Shown: one piece after another, positions 25,240-37,094 of the stretch
Layout of the letters: the number at the start of each line of letters is the position of its first letter
How positions within the stretch are numbered: position 1 is the first letter of the stretch
The notes under the pieces: generated by a model
Told to the model about the DNA's origin: nothing
Databases searched by the model: none
The model's input: the letters and a program-made list of their open reading frames with translations, nothing else
Origin: Meiothermus sp.
Lineage (GTDB): Bacteria > Deinococcota > Deinococci > Deinococcales > Thermaceae
Direction of reading: 5' to 3'
Length of the DNA: 64,000 bases
NCBI RefSeq assembly: GCF_026004075.1
Contig: NZ_BPIK01000001.1
Location: 2,442,594 to 2,506,593, forward strand
Program-made: the position numbers and the translations under genes

Positions 25240-25335
25240 CGCGGTCTGCTAAGAAACAGCGTACAGTTCCGCACCGGCTTGGGGTTCTACAGCACCCTAC
25301 TGGACAGAGGGCAAGGCTCCAGGCTGTTGCCAGAT

Positions 25336-25746
25336 TCAACCCAGCCACTTCTCCATGAAGATCAGGTCATCGCGGCGGTAGCCGAGCCGCTCGAAGAAAT
25401 CCTGGGCCCCGGTGTAGGATGGCTCGACTAAAAGGTTTAGCTTCTGGCAGCCCTTAGCTTTGAGGCGGGCCTCGAGCTCCTCCAGCATCCGCTTACCCCA
25501 GCCCTGCCCCTGGCCAAAGGGGTGGACAGCCATGTGGTACAGCCAGCCCCGCCGCCCGTCGTAGCCCGCCAGCAAGGCCCCCAGAATCTGGCCGTCCTCC
25601 TCCACCACCAAGAACAGATCGGGGTCGCGCTCGAGCTTCTTCTGCAGCCCCTCGAAGCTATCCGAGGGGTTGAGCTCCAGGCCCGCGTCTTGCCAGAGGG
25701 CCAGTACACTCGTGTAGTCGGCCATGCGGAACTCACGGATGGGCAT
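25336..25746 (-). CDS. GNAT-family N-acetyltransferase
   Basis: 136 residues, the length of a single GNAT domain. The acetyl-CoA-binding motif A is visible as MAVHPFGQGQGWGKRMLEEL (Q/R-x-x-G-x-G pattern), preceded by the strand VVEEDGQILGALLAGYDGRRG and followed by GCQKLNLLVEPSYTGAQDFFERLGYRR. Transfers acetyl groups to an amine on a small molecule or protein; substrate unknown. Resembles YpeA-type acetyltransferases. Monocistronic. Confidence 0.85.
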   Translation of the reverse strand: MPIREFRMADYTSVLALWQDAGLELNPSDSFEGLQKKLERDPDLFLVVEEDGQILGALLAGYDGRRGWLYHMAVHPFGQGQGWGKRMLEELEARLKAKGCQKLNLLVEPSYTGAQDFFERLGYRRDDLIFMEKWLG

Positions 25747-25817
25747 ACTTTAGAGTAGCGCAAAACCCCACACAGAAAAAAGGCGGCCTCGAAGACAAGC
25801 GGGCACCGCGGAAGCAG

Positions 25818-27050
25818 TTACGGTTTGAACACCACCTTGATGCCCCGCCGGGTGGCCGCGGTTTTGATGGCCTCGGGCCAGGCCTCGAGGCCAAATTTGT
25901 GGGTGACCATGGCCTCCACACCCTCCATCTCGGGCAGCAGCCTGACCGCCTCGGCGAAGTCGTCCCAGCTATAGGCATAGCTGCCCACCAGCCTCACCTC
26001 GCGGAACCAGTAGGGCGAAAAGTCGTGCAAGGCGGTGGCCGGGGCCCCCAGCAGCAAGACCCGCCCCCCTTCCTGCACAGCCCAGCTAGCCTCCTGTAAA
26101 CCCCTGGGGGAACCCGAGGCCTCCACCACCCCCTCAAAACCGCCCCGCCAGGAGGTGGCCCCCAAAATACCCCGGTAACGCCGGCCTCCGGCCGCTTGTT
26201 GAGCCGCCTGGGTGGAGGGAAAAACCTGATTAGCGCCAAACTGCCGTGCTAACTCGGCCTGGCGGGGATGGCGAGCCACCGCCCACAAAGGCCCCTCAAA
26301 CCCCAGCACCCGCAGCATTTTGACGGCCAGCAGACCGATGGTTCCGGCCCCAATGACCAGTACCTGAGCAGGCCAGTTCATGCGCCAATTCATGTGATGG
26401 ATTTCTGGCTTGGTGCGGGGTTTGCTTTCGCCCCAGGCCTGCCGCAGTCCGTGCAGCACCACCGCTGCAGGTTCAGTGAGTACGGCGCGCTCGTCGGGCA
26501 CGCTTTCGGCAATGGGAAAGATGCGTTCGCGGTGGGCCACCATACGCTGGGCCCAGCCGCCCCCCAGGTCTTTGCAAAAGCCCAGCATACCGGGGCCAAA
26601 GTTGCCTTCGGCCACGTTGAGGCAGAGGTGATCGTCGCCCCGGGCACAGGCCGGACAGTCCGGCAGGCCGCGCTCGAGGCAGGCCAGCACCGGATTGACC
26701 GCCACCCGCACCCCCCCCAGCTCGGCTAGAATCTCGTGCCCCAGGATCGCCGGGAAGGAGAACATCCCGGAAAGGGTGGGGGCCTGTTTGCCGTAGAGCA
26801 GGGCCAGATCACTCCCGCAAATGCCCGATAGCCGCACCTTGAGGCGCTCAAAACCCGCGGGCCGTTCGGGTTCGGGTAGGGTGGCTAGCTGCAAGGAAAG
26901 CGCCCGGGCCGGGTAGCGCTTACCCAACAGCTTGGCGGCCGCGTAACGCGGGATGGAGGGAGTAAAGAGCAAACCGCGCATAAGCACCCGCGAACCAGCA
27001 CCGAGGCGGGTTAGGTTTTGGGTAGCTGGAGCCGTCGCCGAGGTTTGCAT
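25818..27050 (-). CDS. zinc-dependent alcohol dehydrogenase-like (MDR) oxidoreductase
   Basis: 410 residues from ATG 27050, with GGAGGGG upstream; ATG 26981 aligns with a shorter family-like start. Catalytic zinc residues appear in GICGSD and ILGHEI, and the structural zinc lobe has four cysteines (CLERGLPDCPACARGDDHLC). The nucleotide-binding glycine motif is VIGAGTIGLLAVKML. Similar to threonine/sorbitol dehydrogenase-like enzymes. The region between zinc and Rossmann parts carries an unusual insert (ESKPRTKPEIHHMNWRMNWP). Substrate unknown. Confidence 0.8.
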   Translation of the reverse strand: MQTSATAPATQNLTRLGAGSRVLMRGLLFTPSIPRYAAAKLLGKRYPARALSLQLATLPEPERPAGFERLKVRLSGICGSDLALLYGKQAPTLSGMFSFPAILGHEILAELGGVRVAVNPVLACLERGLPDCPACARGDDHLCLNVAEGNFGPGMLGFCKDLGGGWAQRMVAHRERIFPIAESVPDERAVLTEPAAVVLHGLRQAWGESKPRTKPEIHHMNWRMNWPAQVLVIGAGTIGLLAVKMLRVLGFEGPLWAVARHPRQAELARQFGANQVFPSTQAAQQAAGGRRYRGILGATSWRGGFEGVVEASGSPRGLQEASWAVQEGGRVLLLGAPATALHDFSPYWFREVRLVGSYAYSWDDFAEAVRLLPEMEGVEAMVTHKFGLEAWPEAIKTAATRRGIKVVFKP

Positions 27051-27089
27051 GCCCCTCCATTTTGCTCCCAAATAGACTTTGGAGAAAGA

Positions 27090-29223
<2,134 letters not shown>

Positions 29224-29226
29224 CTA

Positions 29227-29418
29227 CCCTCCTTCTGTCCTGCACGAAGAAGGGCTTTGTTCCCTTCTTCCATCTTTCCCCTGGTGCCTTTGCTGTGCCT
29301 AGCGACACCGGGGCGGATTTGGCACCAAGCGCGGGGGTTTCTCGGTAATGGGCGATTACCCCCGCAGGTTGCCGCAGCTTCATCGGGCCGTTCCCTCCGC
29401 TGCTCTGGATAGAAGAAC
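29227..29418 (-). ncRNA. SAM-I riboswitch with translational expression platform
   Basis: On the minus strand the S-box core is clear: ATCCAGAG, GCGGAGGGA, GGCCCGATGAA (ending near 29379), CGGCAACC and GGTGCCAAATCC (29326-29315). P1 is formed by 29417-29408 with 29274-29265 (10 bp, one U-G). The 3' strand of P1 overlaps GAAGAAGGG (29270-29262), which alternatively pairs perfectly with CCCTTCTTC (29254-29246). That same segment can pair with the ribosome-binding region AGAAGG (29236-29231). SAM binding should therefore free 29254-29246 to mask the metY start. Confidence 0.92.
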
Positions 29419-29449
29419 TGCTTACCCTGGGTGGGTAAGGTTCTATGCA

Positions 29450-29478
29450 ATGGTATGGGCTGGGAGAAGCGTCGTCAA
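29450..29478 (-). promoter_or_regulatory. promoter of the SAM riboswitch-metY-metF transcript
   Basis: Minus strand TTGACG (29478-29473), 17-bp spacer, TACCAT (29455-29450). It lies between the nrnA stop and the aptamer. A CTTACCC/GGGTAAG hairpin (29421-29439) sits between promoter and aptamer and may also be the nrnA terminator. Confidence 0.7.
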
Positions 29479-29479
29479 G

Positions 29480-30457
29480 CTACAGGTAGCCCACCCGCCG
29501 GAGCTCCTCCTCCACCGTCGCCAGCACCTTTCGGTAGGCCTCCTCCAGCGTCACCCCCCGCAGGGTGGCCCCCGCCGCCGGCACATGGCCTCCACCGCCC
29601 AGCTTGACCGCCACCGCCTGGGCCGAGACCCCCCCACGGCTGCGAATGCTGATTTTCACACCTTCCTCGCGTTCGCGCAGAAAAACCGCAATCTGGCTGC
29701 CTTCGGCGTAGCGGATGATACCCACAAAGTCGTCGGAGTCTTCCTCGTTAATCCCGGGGGGCATATGGGCCGTCACCAGCAGCCCCCCAAAGTGAAACTC
29801 CACCGTGGAAAGCACCGCCCCCATCACCTTGAAGTAGCCCACCGGCCGCCACTGCAGGCGGTCGGTCAGCTCGGCCAGTTGCACCCCGTGCCCCACCAGC
29901 TCGGCGGCGGTGTGCAGCACCTCGGGGGTGGTGTTGGCAAAGCGAAAGTTGCCGGTGTCGGTGATCAGGCCGGTCAGCACCGGGGTGGCAATCTCGGGTG
30001 TCCAGGTGACCCCCAGCGCATCAATCAGGTCTTTGACGATCTGGGCGGTGGCAGCCTTGGAGGGATCCACCACCGAAAGGTAGCCAAAGCGCGGGTTGGT
30101 GCCGTGGTGGTCAATGTTGATCACGAATCCCTCCACCGGCGCGCCCGCCACCCGGCTGGGCTCCGCCGAGTCCAGCACCACCAGGGTGGCCCCCTCCGGC
30201 ACCTGCTGGATGGGGTCGCTGTACTCGTCTTCCCGCACCAAAAACCGCAGGAAACGCGGGGGGTTGGCAATCCAGGTCACATTTTTATCCAGGGCTCTGA
30301 GGGCTCGAAAGAGCCCCAGCGACGAGCCAATGGCATCGCCATCGGGGTCTACGTGCGAGACCACGATGATGGGGCCCTCGAGCTCGCGCAAGGTGTCGGC
30401 CACGGTTCGAATCTTCTCCCAGTAGCGGGGCTCGGGGGCGTTGTGTGCAGCGTCCAT
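29480..30457 (-). CDS. nrnA: DHH-family bifunctional oligoribonuclease/PAP phosphatase
   Basis: 325 residues. Motif I VSHVDPDGDAIGSSLGL, the DHH motif in NIDHHGTNPRFG, and the DHHA1 C-terminal GGGGHVPAAGATL identify an NrnA-type phosphoesterase. It degrades nanoRNAs (2-5 nt) to mononucleotides and can hydrolyse 3'-phosphoadenosine 5'-phosphate. Metal-binding Asp and His residues are all visible. Divergent from aroA across 136 nt. Its stop lies 2 nt from the metY promoter -35 box. Confidence 0.9.
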   Translation of the reverse strand: MDAAHNAPEPRYWEKIRTVADTLRELEGPIIVVSHVDPDGDAIGSSLGLFRALRALDKNVTWIANPPRFLRFLVREDEYSDPIQQVPEGATLVVLDSAEPSRVAGAPVEGFVINIDHHGTNPRFGYLSVVDPSKAATAQIVKDLIDALGVTWTPEIATPVLTGLITDTGNFRFANTTPEVLHTAAELVGHGVQLAELTDRLQWRPVGYFKVMGAVLSTVEFHFGGLLVTAHMPPGINEEDSDDFVGIIRYAEGSQIAVFLREREEGVKISIRSRGGVSAQAVAVKLGGGGHVPAAGATLRGVTLEEAYRKVLATVEEELRRVGYL

Positions 30458-30574
30458 AGCATCTCACTATAACGGCAAATCGCCCGGCCAAGTGAGTACG
30501 CTATTCGCCAACTCCCCTCCTCACAGCGGAAAAAATCAACGCCCCAATATCTCGGGCCGGTTGCGCGTACAGGC

Positions 30575-30580
30575 TATAAT
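30575..30580 (+). promoter_or_regulatory. -10 box of the aroA-cmk promoter
   Basis: TATAAT lies 13 nt before the aroA ATG, giving a leader of only a few nucleotides. No strong -35 box is seen. Confidence 0.6.
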
Positions 30581-30593
30581 CCCGGTTGGACTT

Positions 30594-31874
30594 ATGGAAC
30601 GGCTCATCTCCCCCACCCCCTCCCTCAAGGGCACCCTTCGCGTTCCCGGCGACAAGTCGGTCACCCACCGCGGCCTTATGCTGGGCACGCTGGCCCAGGG
30701 CGAAAGCACCCTCTACTACCCGCTTAAGGCCGGCGACACCCTCTCCACCGCGCAGGTGATGCGCCAGCTTGGGGCCGAAATTACCGAGCAGGGCGAGCAT
30801 TTTCACATCAAGGGGGTGGGCCTTCGGCTCAAAGAACCCGGCGACGTGCTCGACTGCGGCAACGCCGGCACCCTGATGCGGCTGGTGGCGGGGCTTTTGT
30901 CGGGGCAGGAAATTTTCGCGGTGCTCACTGGCGATGCCTCGCTCCGGCGGCGGCCCATGGGCCGGGTGACCCTCCCCTTGCGGCAGATGGGTGCCCGCAT
31001 CGAAGGCCGCGAGAACGGCAGGCTGGCCCCCTTAGCTATCCGGGGCGGCGGGCTGCGGGGCATCCACTACGAGCTGCCGGTAGCCAGCGCCCAGGTCAAG
31101 AGTGCCCTTCTGCTGGCGGGGCTTTTTGCCGAAGAAGACACCGAGGTGCTGGAGCCGGCCCCCACCCGCGACCACACCGAGCGGGTCTTCAGGCACTACG
31201 GCCTGCCGATCGAGGTGGAAGGACGCCTGATTCGCACCCGCCGGGCCGAACCCTTCGCCGCCAAAGATCTGACCGTACCCGGCGACTTTAGCAGCGCGGC
31301 CTTTTTTATTGTGGCTGCCCTGATCACCCCCGATTCCGAGGTGACCTTGGAGGGTGTGGGCCTCAACCCCACCCGCACCGGGCTGCTCACGGTGCTCAAA
31401 GAGATGGGGGCCGACCTGAGCTGGGAAGTGACCGAGGGGCAGGACGGCGAGCCGGTGGGCTGGATCCGGGCCCGTTCCTCCCAGCTCCGGGGTGTGGCGG
31501 TAGACCCCCAACTCATCCCACTAATGGTGGACGAGGTGCCCATCCTGGCGGCGGCGGCGGCCTGGGCCGAGGGCGAGACCTATATTCCGGGCCTCGAGGA
31601 GCTGCGGGTCAAGGAGTCCGACCGGGTGGCGGCCATCGCCAAAAACCTGCAAAACCTGGGCGTGCCGGTCGAGGTAGGCCCCGACTGGCTGCGGATTCGC
31701 GGCGGCCGCGTGGCGGGGGGCGGCCTGGTTGAACCCTTCCACGACCACCGCATCGCCATGGCCTTTGCGGTCTGCGGCCTACCCAAAGGGGTCACAGTGC
31801 AGGATGCCGAGTGGGCCAGCATCAGCTTCCCGAGCTTCTGGGAAGATTTAGAACGACTCGCAGGTAACAAGTAA
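30594..31874 (+). CDS. aroA: 3-phosphoshikimate 1-carboxyvinyltransferase (EPSP synthase)
   Basis: 426 residues from ATG 30594. GDKSVTHRGLMLGTLAQG is the phosphate-binding start, DCGNAGTLMRLVAGLL the PEP/glyphosate loop, and RVKESDRVAAIAKNLQNLG the second signature. Joins phosphoenolpyruvate to shikimate 3-phosphate in aromatic amino acid synthesis. GNAGTLMR with Gly and Thr resembles class I enzymes, which are usually glyphosate sensitive (inference). Followed by cmk after 47 nt, a common bacterial gene order. Confidence 0.93.
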   Translation: MERLISPTPSLKGTLRVPGDKSVTHRGLMLGTLAQGESTLYYPLKAGDTLSTAQVMRQLGAEITEQGEHFHIKGVGLRLKEPGDVLDCGNAGTLMRLVAGLLSGQEIFAVLTGDASLRRRPMGRVTLPLRQMGARIEGRENGRLAPLAIRGGGLRGIHYELPVASAQVKSALLLAGLFAEEDTEVLEPAPTRDHTERVFRHYGLPIEVEGRLIRTRRAEPFAAKDLTVPGDFSSAAFFIVAALITPDSEVTLEGVGLNPTRTGLLTVLKEMGADLSWEVTEGQDGEPVGWIRARSSQLRGVAVDPQLIPLMVDEVPILAAAAAWAEGETYIPGLEELRVKESDRVAAIAKNLQNLGVPVEVGPDWLRIRGGRVAGGGLVEPFHDHRIAMAFAVCGLPKGVTVQDAEWASISFPSFWEDLERLAGNK

Positions 31875-31921
31875 GGATTTTAGCCTTGAACACCGCACAA
31901 GACCAGCAACCCCACCACCGC

Positions 31922-32569
31922 ATGACTGAGATCATCACCATAGACGGCCCCTCCGCCTCGGGCAAAACCAGCGTGGCCAAACTGGTGGCCCAGCGTCTGG
32001 GCATTCCCTACATCTCCAGCGGCCTGCTGTACCGGGCGGTGGCCCTGATGTGCTTGCTCGAGAACGTTTCTGCCGAGGAGATAGAGACGCGCTTGGCAAA
32101 GCACCGCCTCGAGCTCCAGCCCACTGCCACCCAGAACCTGGTTTTTCTGGACGGCCACGAGGTGAGCGAGGCCTTGCACAGCCTCGAGGTAGACCAGGTT
32201 GTTTCGGCGGTAGCCGTGCGCCCCGCCATCCGGGAATACGTCAACCAGGTGCTGCGCCAGATTCCGCCCCCTTTCGTGGTGGACGGGCGCGACATGGGCA
32301 GCACGGTGTTTCCCCAGGCCCGCTACAAGTTCTATCTCACCGCCAACCCCGAGGTACGGGCCCAGCGCCGCGTCCCCGAGCGGGGCGCCGCCTTCGACAC
32401 GGTGCTGGCCGAAATCATCCGGCGCGACGAGGCCGACAAACGCCAGAGCGCCCCGGCCAAGGATGCCATTATCCTGGACACCAGCTACCTCGACCTCGAC
32501 GGGGTGGTGCAAAGGGTGCTCGAGCACATCACCCCGCCGTCCGGGGCATCTAGCACTACCCCGTCCTGA
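31922..32569 (+). CDS. cmk: cytidylate kinase
   Basis: 215 residues from ATG 31922, where the family start MTEIITIDGPSASGKTSVAK begins (an upstream ATG or TTG at 31886 would add 12 residues). The P-loop GPSASGKT, YISSGLLYRAVAL and the DGRDMGSTVFP motif are diagnostic. Phosphorylates CMP and dCMP. The lid region is short (QRRVPERGAAFD), as in compact bacterial CMP kinases. Last gene of aroA-cmk; its stop lies within a terminator stem. Confidence 0.9.
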   Translation: MTEIITIDGPSASGKTSVAKLVAQRLGIPYISSGLLYRAVALMCLLENVSAEEIETRLAKHRLELQPTATQNLVFLDGHEVSEALHSLEVDQVVSAVAVRPAIREYVNQVLRQIPPPFVVDGRDMGSTVFPQARYKFYLTANPEVRAQRRVPERGAAFDTVLAEIIRRDEADKRQSAPAKDAIILDTSYLDLDGVVQRVLEHITPPSGASSTTPS

Positions 32570-32585
32570 CAAAGCCAGGACGGGG
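32559..32585. terminator. hairpin terminator between convergent cmk and aceF
   Basis: CCCCGTCCTG (32559-32568, overlapping the cmk stop) pairs perfectly with CAGGACGGGG (32576-32585), loop ACAAAGC. There is no T-tract, as in many Thermales terminators. Confidence 0.65.
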
Positions 32586-32627
32586 ACTTACCAAATCCTT
32601 TGTCTGCAAACTGCACAAAGGGTACGC

Positions 32628-33929
32628 CTATCCTTCAAACCCCAGCAAGAAGGGATCCTCCAGCAGCTCGGCCACAAAGCGGCAGAAGCGGGCCGCGTCG
32701 GCCCCGTCAATCAGGCGGTGGTCGTAGGAAAGCGAGAAGGGCATCATGTTGCGCGGTTCAAAAGTGCCTTTCTCAGCATTCCACACCGGCTCCATGCTGC
32801 TGCGCGAGACACCCATAATAGCCACCTCAGGCCAGTTAACAATGGGGGTAAAGCCCGTGCCACCAATACCGCCCAGGTTGGAGATGGTAAAGGTAGCCCC
32901 TTGCATCTCCTCCGGGGTCAGCTTGCGGTCGCGGGCTTTGGCGGCAATCTCGCCCAGCTCTTTAGCCAGGGCTATCACCCCCTTCTTGTCCACGTCGCGC
33001 ACCACCGGCACCAGCAGGCCCGTGGGGGTGTCCACCGCCACTCCGATGTGGATGTAATCTTTGTAGATTATCTCGTTGGTAGCCGTATCAATCGAGGCGT
33101 TGAACTTGGGGAACTGCTTGAGGGCCGCCGCAGCTATTTTAAGCAGGATGGCGGTCATGGTGACCTTGGCCCCCCGTTGCTCGGCCCTGGGGGCCATCCG
33201 CTTGCGCAGGGCCTCCATCTCGGTGATGTCGGCCTTGTCGAACTGGGTAACCATGGGGATGGTGCTCCAGGCCTGGGCCATGCTACGCACGGTGGCCCGG
33301 CGAACCCCCGACATGGCCTCGCGGCGCACCGGGCCAAACTTGCTGAAATCGGGCAGGGCAGGCGCAGGTGTGCTGGAGGGCTGTGGCGCCGAAACCGCCG
33401 GAGCTTCCCCCGCCGCAAAACGCTTGAGATCGTTTTCCGAGATGCGGTAGGCCGGGCCGCTGCCCACCACTTCCAGCAGGTTAATGCCCATCTCCCGCGC
33501 CAGCCTGCGCACGCTGGGGGCCGCCGGAATCAGCCTGCGCTGGCCCGCCGGTGCCGGCGGAACCGGCGGGCGGGGCGCCGCCGCAGGAGCGGATGGGGTG
33601 GCTGCGGGTGCTGGTGAGGGGGCAGGCGCTGGCGCGGCTTTTTCCTCTTTGCGTTCCGGCTCCTTTTTGAGTTCCTGCTTCTCTGCGCTGGAGGCGGCAT
33701 CCCCCAGCACCGCAATTACCTGTCCGCTCTTAACCTCGTCGCCGGGTTTGACCAAAACCTTGGAAACCGTGCCGCCCTCGGAAGCAGGGGCTTCCATCAC
33801 GGCTTTATCGGTTTCCAGCTCCAACACCGGCTGGCCTGCCGCAATGGTATCGCCTTCTTTGATCAGCACCCCCACCACCACAGCGGAGGTTACGTTATCG
33901 CCCAGATCGGGTAGTTTCAATTCAGCCAT
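32628..33929 (-). CDS. aceF: pyruvate dehydrogenase E2 (dihydrolipoamide acetyltransferase)
   Basis: 433 residues. One lipoyl domain with the lipoylated lysine in [13 protein letters not shown] (about residue 41), an Ala/Pro/Lys linker, an E1/E3-binding domain ([18 protein letters not shown]), a second linker, then the catalytic domain ending [13 protein letters not shown] with the DHR-x-x-DG active site. Transfers acetyl groups from lipoamide to CoA. It follows aceE by 35 nt, forming the aceE-aceF operon. A separate E3 gene is not seen in the window. Confidence 0.93.
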   Translation of the reverse strand: MAELKLPDLGDNVTSAVVVGVLIKEGDTIAAGQPVLELETDKAVMEAPASEGGTVSKVLVKPGDEVKSGQVIAVLGDAASSAEKQELKKEPERKEEKAAPAPAPSPAPAATPSAPAAAPRPPVPPAPAGQRRLIPAAPSVRRLAREMGINLLEVVGSGPAYRISENDLKRFAAGEAPAVSAPQPSSTPAPALPDFSKFGPVRREAMSGVRRATVRSMAQAWSTIPMVTQFDKADITEMEALRKRMAPRAEQRGAKVTMTAILLKIAAAALKQFPKFNASIDTATNEIIYKDYIHIGVAVDTPTGLLVPVVRDVDKKGVIALAKELGEIAAKARDRKLTPEEMQGATFTISNLGGIGGTGFTPIVNWPEVAIMGVSRSSMEPVWNAEKGTFEPRNMMPFSLSYDHRLIDGADAARFCRFVAELLEDPFLLGFEG

Positions 33930-33964
33930 GTTTGCTCCCGTATATCGCGCCAACAGTCCAACAT

Positions 33965-36688
33965 TTAGCGTTTGTGCGGATGCTCCCGCTTGGGGTCAAT
34001 GCCGAGCTTCTTGATGGCTTCGGTAAAGGTACTGGCGCTGACCTTACCCTCACCGCGCAACGCCGAAAGAGCTGTTATCAGTACGTGCCTGGCGTCCACT
34101 TCGAAGAAGTCGCGCAAGGCTTCGCGGGTCTCGGAGCGCCCGAAGCCGTCGGTGCCCAGACTGTGGATGGGGCGGTTCAGGAAGCCTGAGACCATTGCGG
34201 GCAGAACCTTCATGTAATCGGAGGCTGCCACAATGGGGCCTTCGGTGGGGTTCAGGCACTGGGCCACATAGGGCAGCCTGGCTTTGCTACCAGGGTTAAG
34301 GCGGTTGTGGCGGGCCACCTCGATGGCATCGTAGTAGAGGGCCTTGTAGCTGGTAGCACTCCAGACATCGGCCGCGATGCCGTAGTCGCGCTCGAGCATC
34401 TCCGCCGCTTTGATCACCTCGTTCAGGATGGTGCCGCTGCCCAGGAGCTGCACCCTGGCCTTGGGCTTCTTAAGCTCACTTTTCTTGAACAAATACAGGC
34501 CCTTCAGGATGCCCTGGCGGGTTTCCTCGCGCGGCTCGGGCATGGCCGGCTGGACATAGTTCTCGTTCATCAGGGTGATGTAGTAGAAGATGTCCTCACC
34601 GTCCTGGTACATGCGTTTCATCCCATCCTGCAGGATCACCGCCAGCTCGTAGGCAAAGGCCGGGTCGTAGGCCGGCATGTTGGGCACCGGCAGGGCCAGC
34701 ACGTGAGAGTGGCCGTCTTCGTGTTGCAGACCCTCGCCGTTCAGGGTGGTGCGGCCCGCCGTAGCCCCTAGCAAAAAGCCCTTGGTGCGCTGGTCGCCGG
34801 CAGCCCAGACCAGATCACCCACCCGCTGGAGGCCAAACATCGAGTAGTAGATGTAAAAGGGAATGGTGGGAATGCCGTGGTGGGCGTAGGCGGTTCCGGC
34901 GGCGATGAAGCTGCTCATGGCCCCGGCCTCGTTGATGCCCTCCTGCAGCAGTTGGCCGGTCTCGGACTCACGGTAGACGGTCACGGTGCCGGCGTCCACC
35001 GGGGTGTAGAGCTGGCCCTTGGGCGAGTAGATGCCCACCGTGCTGATCACCCCTTCCATGCCAAAGGTACGGGCCTCGTCGGGCACGATGGGCACGATGT
35101 ATTTGCCCACCTCGGGGTGGCGCACCAGCTTGGTCAGCATCCGCACGAAGGCCATGGTGGTGGAGATTTCGCGCCCGCCGGAGCCTGCCAGGAACTCCTC
35201 GAAGAAGGCCAGATCGGGGGTTTTGAGCCGGTATTCGCGCACCCGCCGCTCGGGAATCAGGCCGCCCAGGGCTTTACGGCGCTCGAGCATGTACCTGACC
35301 TCCGGCGAGTCTTTGCCGGGGTGGTAGAAGGGGGTTTTCTCCAGCTCTTCGTCGGGGATGGGAATACCCAGGTGATCCCGCGCCTCCCGCAGGTCTTCCA
35401 GGGTGAGCTTCTTGACCTGGTGGGCCACGTTCTTGGCCTGGGCGGTGGGGCCCAGGCAGTAGCCCTTAACCGTGCGGGCGATGATGACGGTGGGTGAGCC
35501 GCGGTGCTCCATAGCGGCTTTATAGGCAGCGTAGATCTTGCGGTTGTCGTGGCCCCCGCGCGAAAGGGTCAGGCGGTCGAGGTCTTCGTCGCTCAGGCCC
35601 TCAATCAGTTTTTTGAGGGCGGGGGTGTTAAAGAACTTCTCGCGCAGCTCCTTGCCGCCGTAGGCCGCGTAGCGCTGGCTCTCGCCGTCCACGAGCTGCT
35701 CCATGCGCTCGAGCAGCACACCTTCGGTATCTTTGGCGAACAGCTCGTCCCAGGCGCTGCCCCAGACCACCTTGATCACGTTCCAGCCGTTGCCCCGGTA
35801 GACGCTCTCGAGCTCCTGGATCACCTTGGAGTTACCCCGCACCGGCCCGTCGAGGCGCTGCAGGTTGGCGTTGATCACGAAGATCAGGTTGTCGAGTTCC
35901 TCGCTCGCAGCCACCCGCAAAGCCCCCAGGGTTTCGACCTCGTCCTGCTCGCCATCGCCCAGAAAAGCCCAGACCTTGGCGTTGGTTTTTGGCTTGAGGC
36001 CCCGGTCTTCCAGGTAGCGCATGAAGCGGGCCTGGTAGATGGCCTGCAGGGGCCCCAGCCCCATGCTGACGGTGGGAAACTCCCAGTAGTCGGGCATCAG
36101 CCAGGGGTGGGGGTAGCTGGAAAGGCCCCGGCCCGGCCCACCCAAAAGCTCACGGCGGAACTTGCCCAGGTCGTCCTCGGTCAGGCGGCCCTCCAGGTAG
36201 CTGCGGGCATAGATGCCCGGCGACATGTGCCCCTGGTAGAAGACCAGATCGCGGTCGGGGCTATCGTGCCCGCGGAAAAAGTGGTTGAAGCCCATCTCCA
36301 TCAGCTCGGCAATGCTGGCGTAGGTGGCGATATGCCCGCCGATACCGTCGGATTTTTTGTTGGCCTGCTGCACGATGGCGATGGTGTTCCAGCGCAGGAT
36401 GTTGGCGATGCGCTGCTCGAGCTCGAGGTCGCCCGGATAGGGGGGCTGGTGCTCCACCGAGATGGTGTTCACGTAGGGGGTGTTGACCTTGTCGTGGATG
36501 ACCACCCCGTTGCGGTAGGCGTAGTTCTCGAGCATCTCCATGAGCTGCGCCACCCGGTCGCGTCCGGCAGTGCGCAGGACGTACTCGAGGCTCTCGCGCC
36601 ACTCCTGGTTCTCGAGGTCTTCTAGCCTGATCTGCTCTTCGGCAGATAGCCCGGCACGGGCGGCAATCAGTTCGCGGTCTTCAACCAT
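33965..36688 (-). CDS. aceE: pyruvate dehydrogenase E1, homodimeric type
   Basis: 907 residues, the length of AceE-type single-chain E1. The thiamine diphosphate motif [19 protein letters not shown]... to [12 protein letters not shown] is present, as are the H-bonding RGHDSPD and the conserved [21 protein letters not shown] region. Decarboxylates pyruvate and acetylates the E2 lipoyl group. ATG 36688 is preferred since GAGGAGGCCCCC lies directly before it. Transcribed leftward with aceF from a promoter near 36779-36806. Confidence 0.95.
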   Translation of the reverse strand: MVEDRELIAARAGLSAEEQIRLEDLENQEWRESLEYVLRTAGRDRVAQLMEMLENYAYRNGVVIHDKVNTPYVNTISVEHQPPYPGDLELEQRIANILRWNTIAIVQQANKKSDGIGGHIATYASIAELMEMGFNHFFRGHDSPDRDLVFYQGHMSPGIYARSYLEGRLTEDDLGKFRRELLGGPGRGLSSYPHPWLMPDYWEFPTVSMGLGPLQAIYQARFMRYLEDRGLKPKTNAKVWAFLGDGEQDEVETLGALRVAASEELDNLIFVINANLQRLDGPVRGNSKVIQELESVYRGNGWNVIKVVWGSAWDELFAKDTEGVLLERMEQLVDGESQRYAAYGGKELREKFFNTPALKKLIEGLSDEDLDRLTLSRGGHDNRKIYAAYKAAMEHRGSPTVIIARTVKGYCLGPTAQAKNVAHQVKKLTLEDLREARDHLGIPIPDEELEKTPFYHPGKDSPEVRYMLERRKALGGLIPERRVREYRLKTPDLAFFEEFLAGSGGREISTTMAFVRMLTKLVRHPEVGKYIVPIVPDEARTFGMEGVISTVGIYSPKGQLYTPVDAGTVTVYRESETGQLLQEGINEAGAMSSFIAAGTAYAHHGIPTIPFYIYYSMFGLQRVGDLVWAAGDQRTKGFLLGATAGRTTLNGEGLQHEDGHSHVLALPVPNMPAYDPAFAYELAVILQDGMKRMYQDGEDIFYYITLMNENYVQPAMPEPREETRQGILKGLYLFKKSELKKPKARVQLLGSGTILNEVIKAAEMLERDYGIAADVWSATSYKALYYDAIEVARHNRLNPGSKARLPYVAQCLNPTEGPIVAASDYMKVLPAMVSGFLNRPIHSLGTDGFGRSETREALRDFFEVDARHVLITALSALRGEGKVSASTFTEAIKKLGIDPKREHPHKR

Positions 36689-36719
36689 GGGGGCCTCCTC
36701 TGGACCAATCGCCGACAAG

Positions 36720-37094
36720 ACCCGGCTTCAGCGCCCCAGGCATTCGGCATTTGGCGGCTATTCTTTGTCATCAGCCTTACATTACAGCAGATTTTTATTT
36801 GTCCAATCGTAAGGAAGTGTTTTTTTTACAGCTTATAAAAAACTTTTATCAAATGGTAAATAAAGACCCGGGCATTCCCGTGGAGTACGCAATTCAGCAA
36901 TTTTTACTGGCAGGCTATCGCTGGCGCATTTTCCTGTTCCATTTTTTATACATAAAAAATATTTTTATATATTGACAAAATTTCAAAGTACAGCTAGCTT
37001 CAAAGCACACGGGGGCCTGCATGCAGTCTAGAGCTAGAAGCATCTGCAAATCTTCCGGGCATGCAAAGGCCAGGGCCGACCGCTGGAGCACTCC
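36720..37094. promoter_or_regulatory. AT-rich divergent regulatory region between aceE and glcD
   Basis: 375 nt without a convincing gene. Leftward for aceE: TTGGAC (36806-36801), 16-bp spacer, TAATGT (36784-36779). Rightward for glcD: TTGACA (36972-36977), 17-bp spacer, TAGCTT (36995-37000). The stretch 36825-36975 is strongly A/T-rich, unlike its surroundings. ATTTTTTAT/ATAAAAAAT (36941-36949 and 36952-36960) forms a perfect inverted repeat just upstream of the glcD promoter, suitable as an operator or UP element. Confidence 0.55.

Noticed and set aside
32559..32585. CGTCCTG in the cmk terminator as another copy of the shared origin motif
   Set aside because: The match is part of a perfect terminator stem and lacks the palindromic second half at the right spacing.
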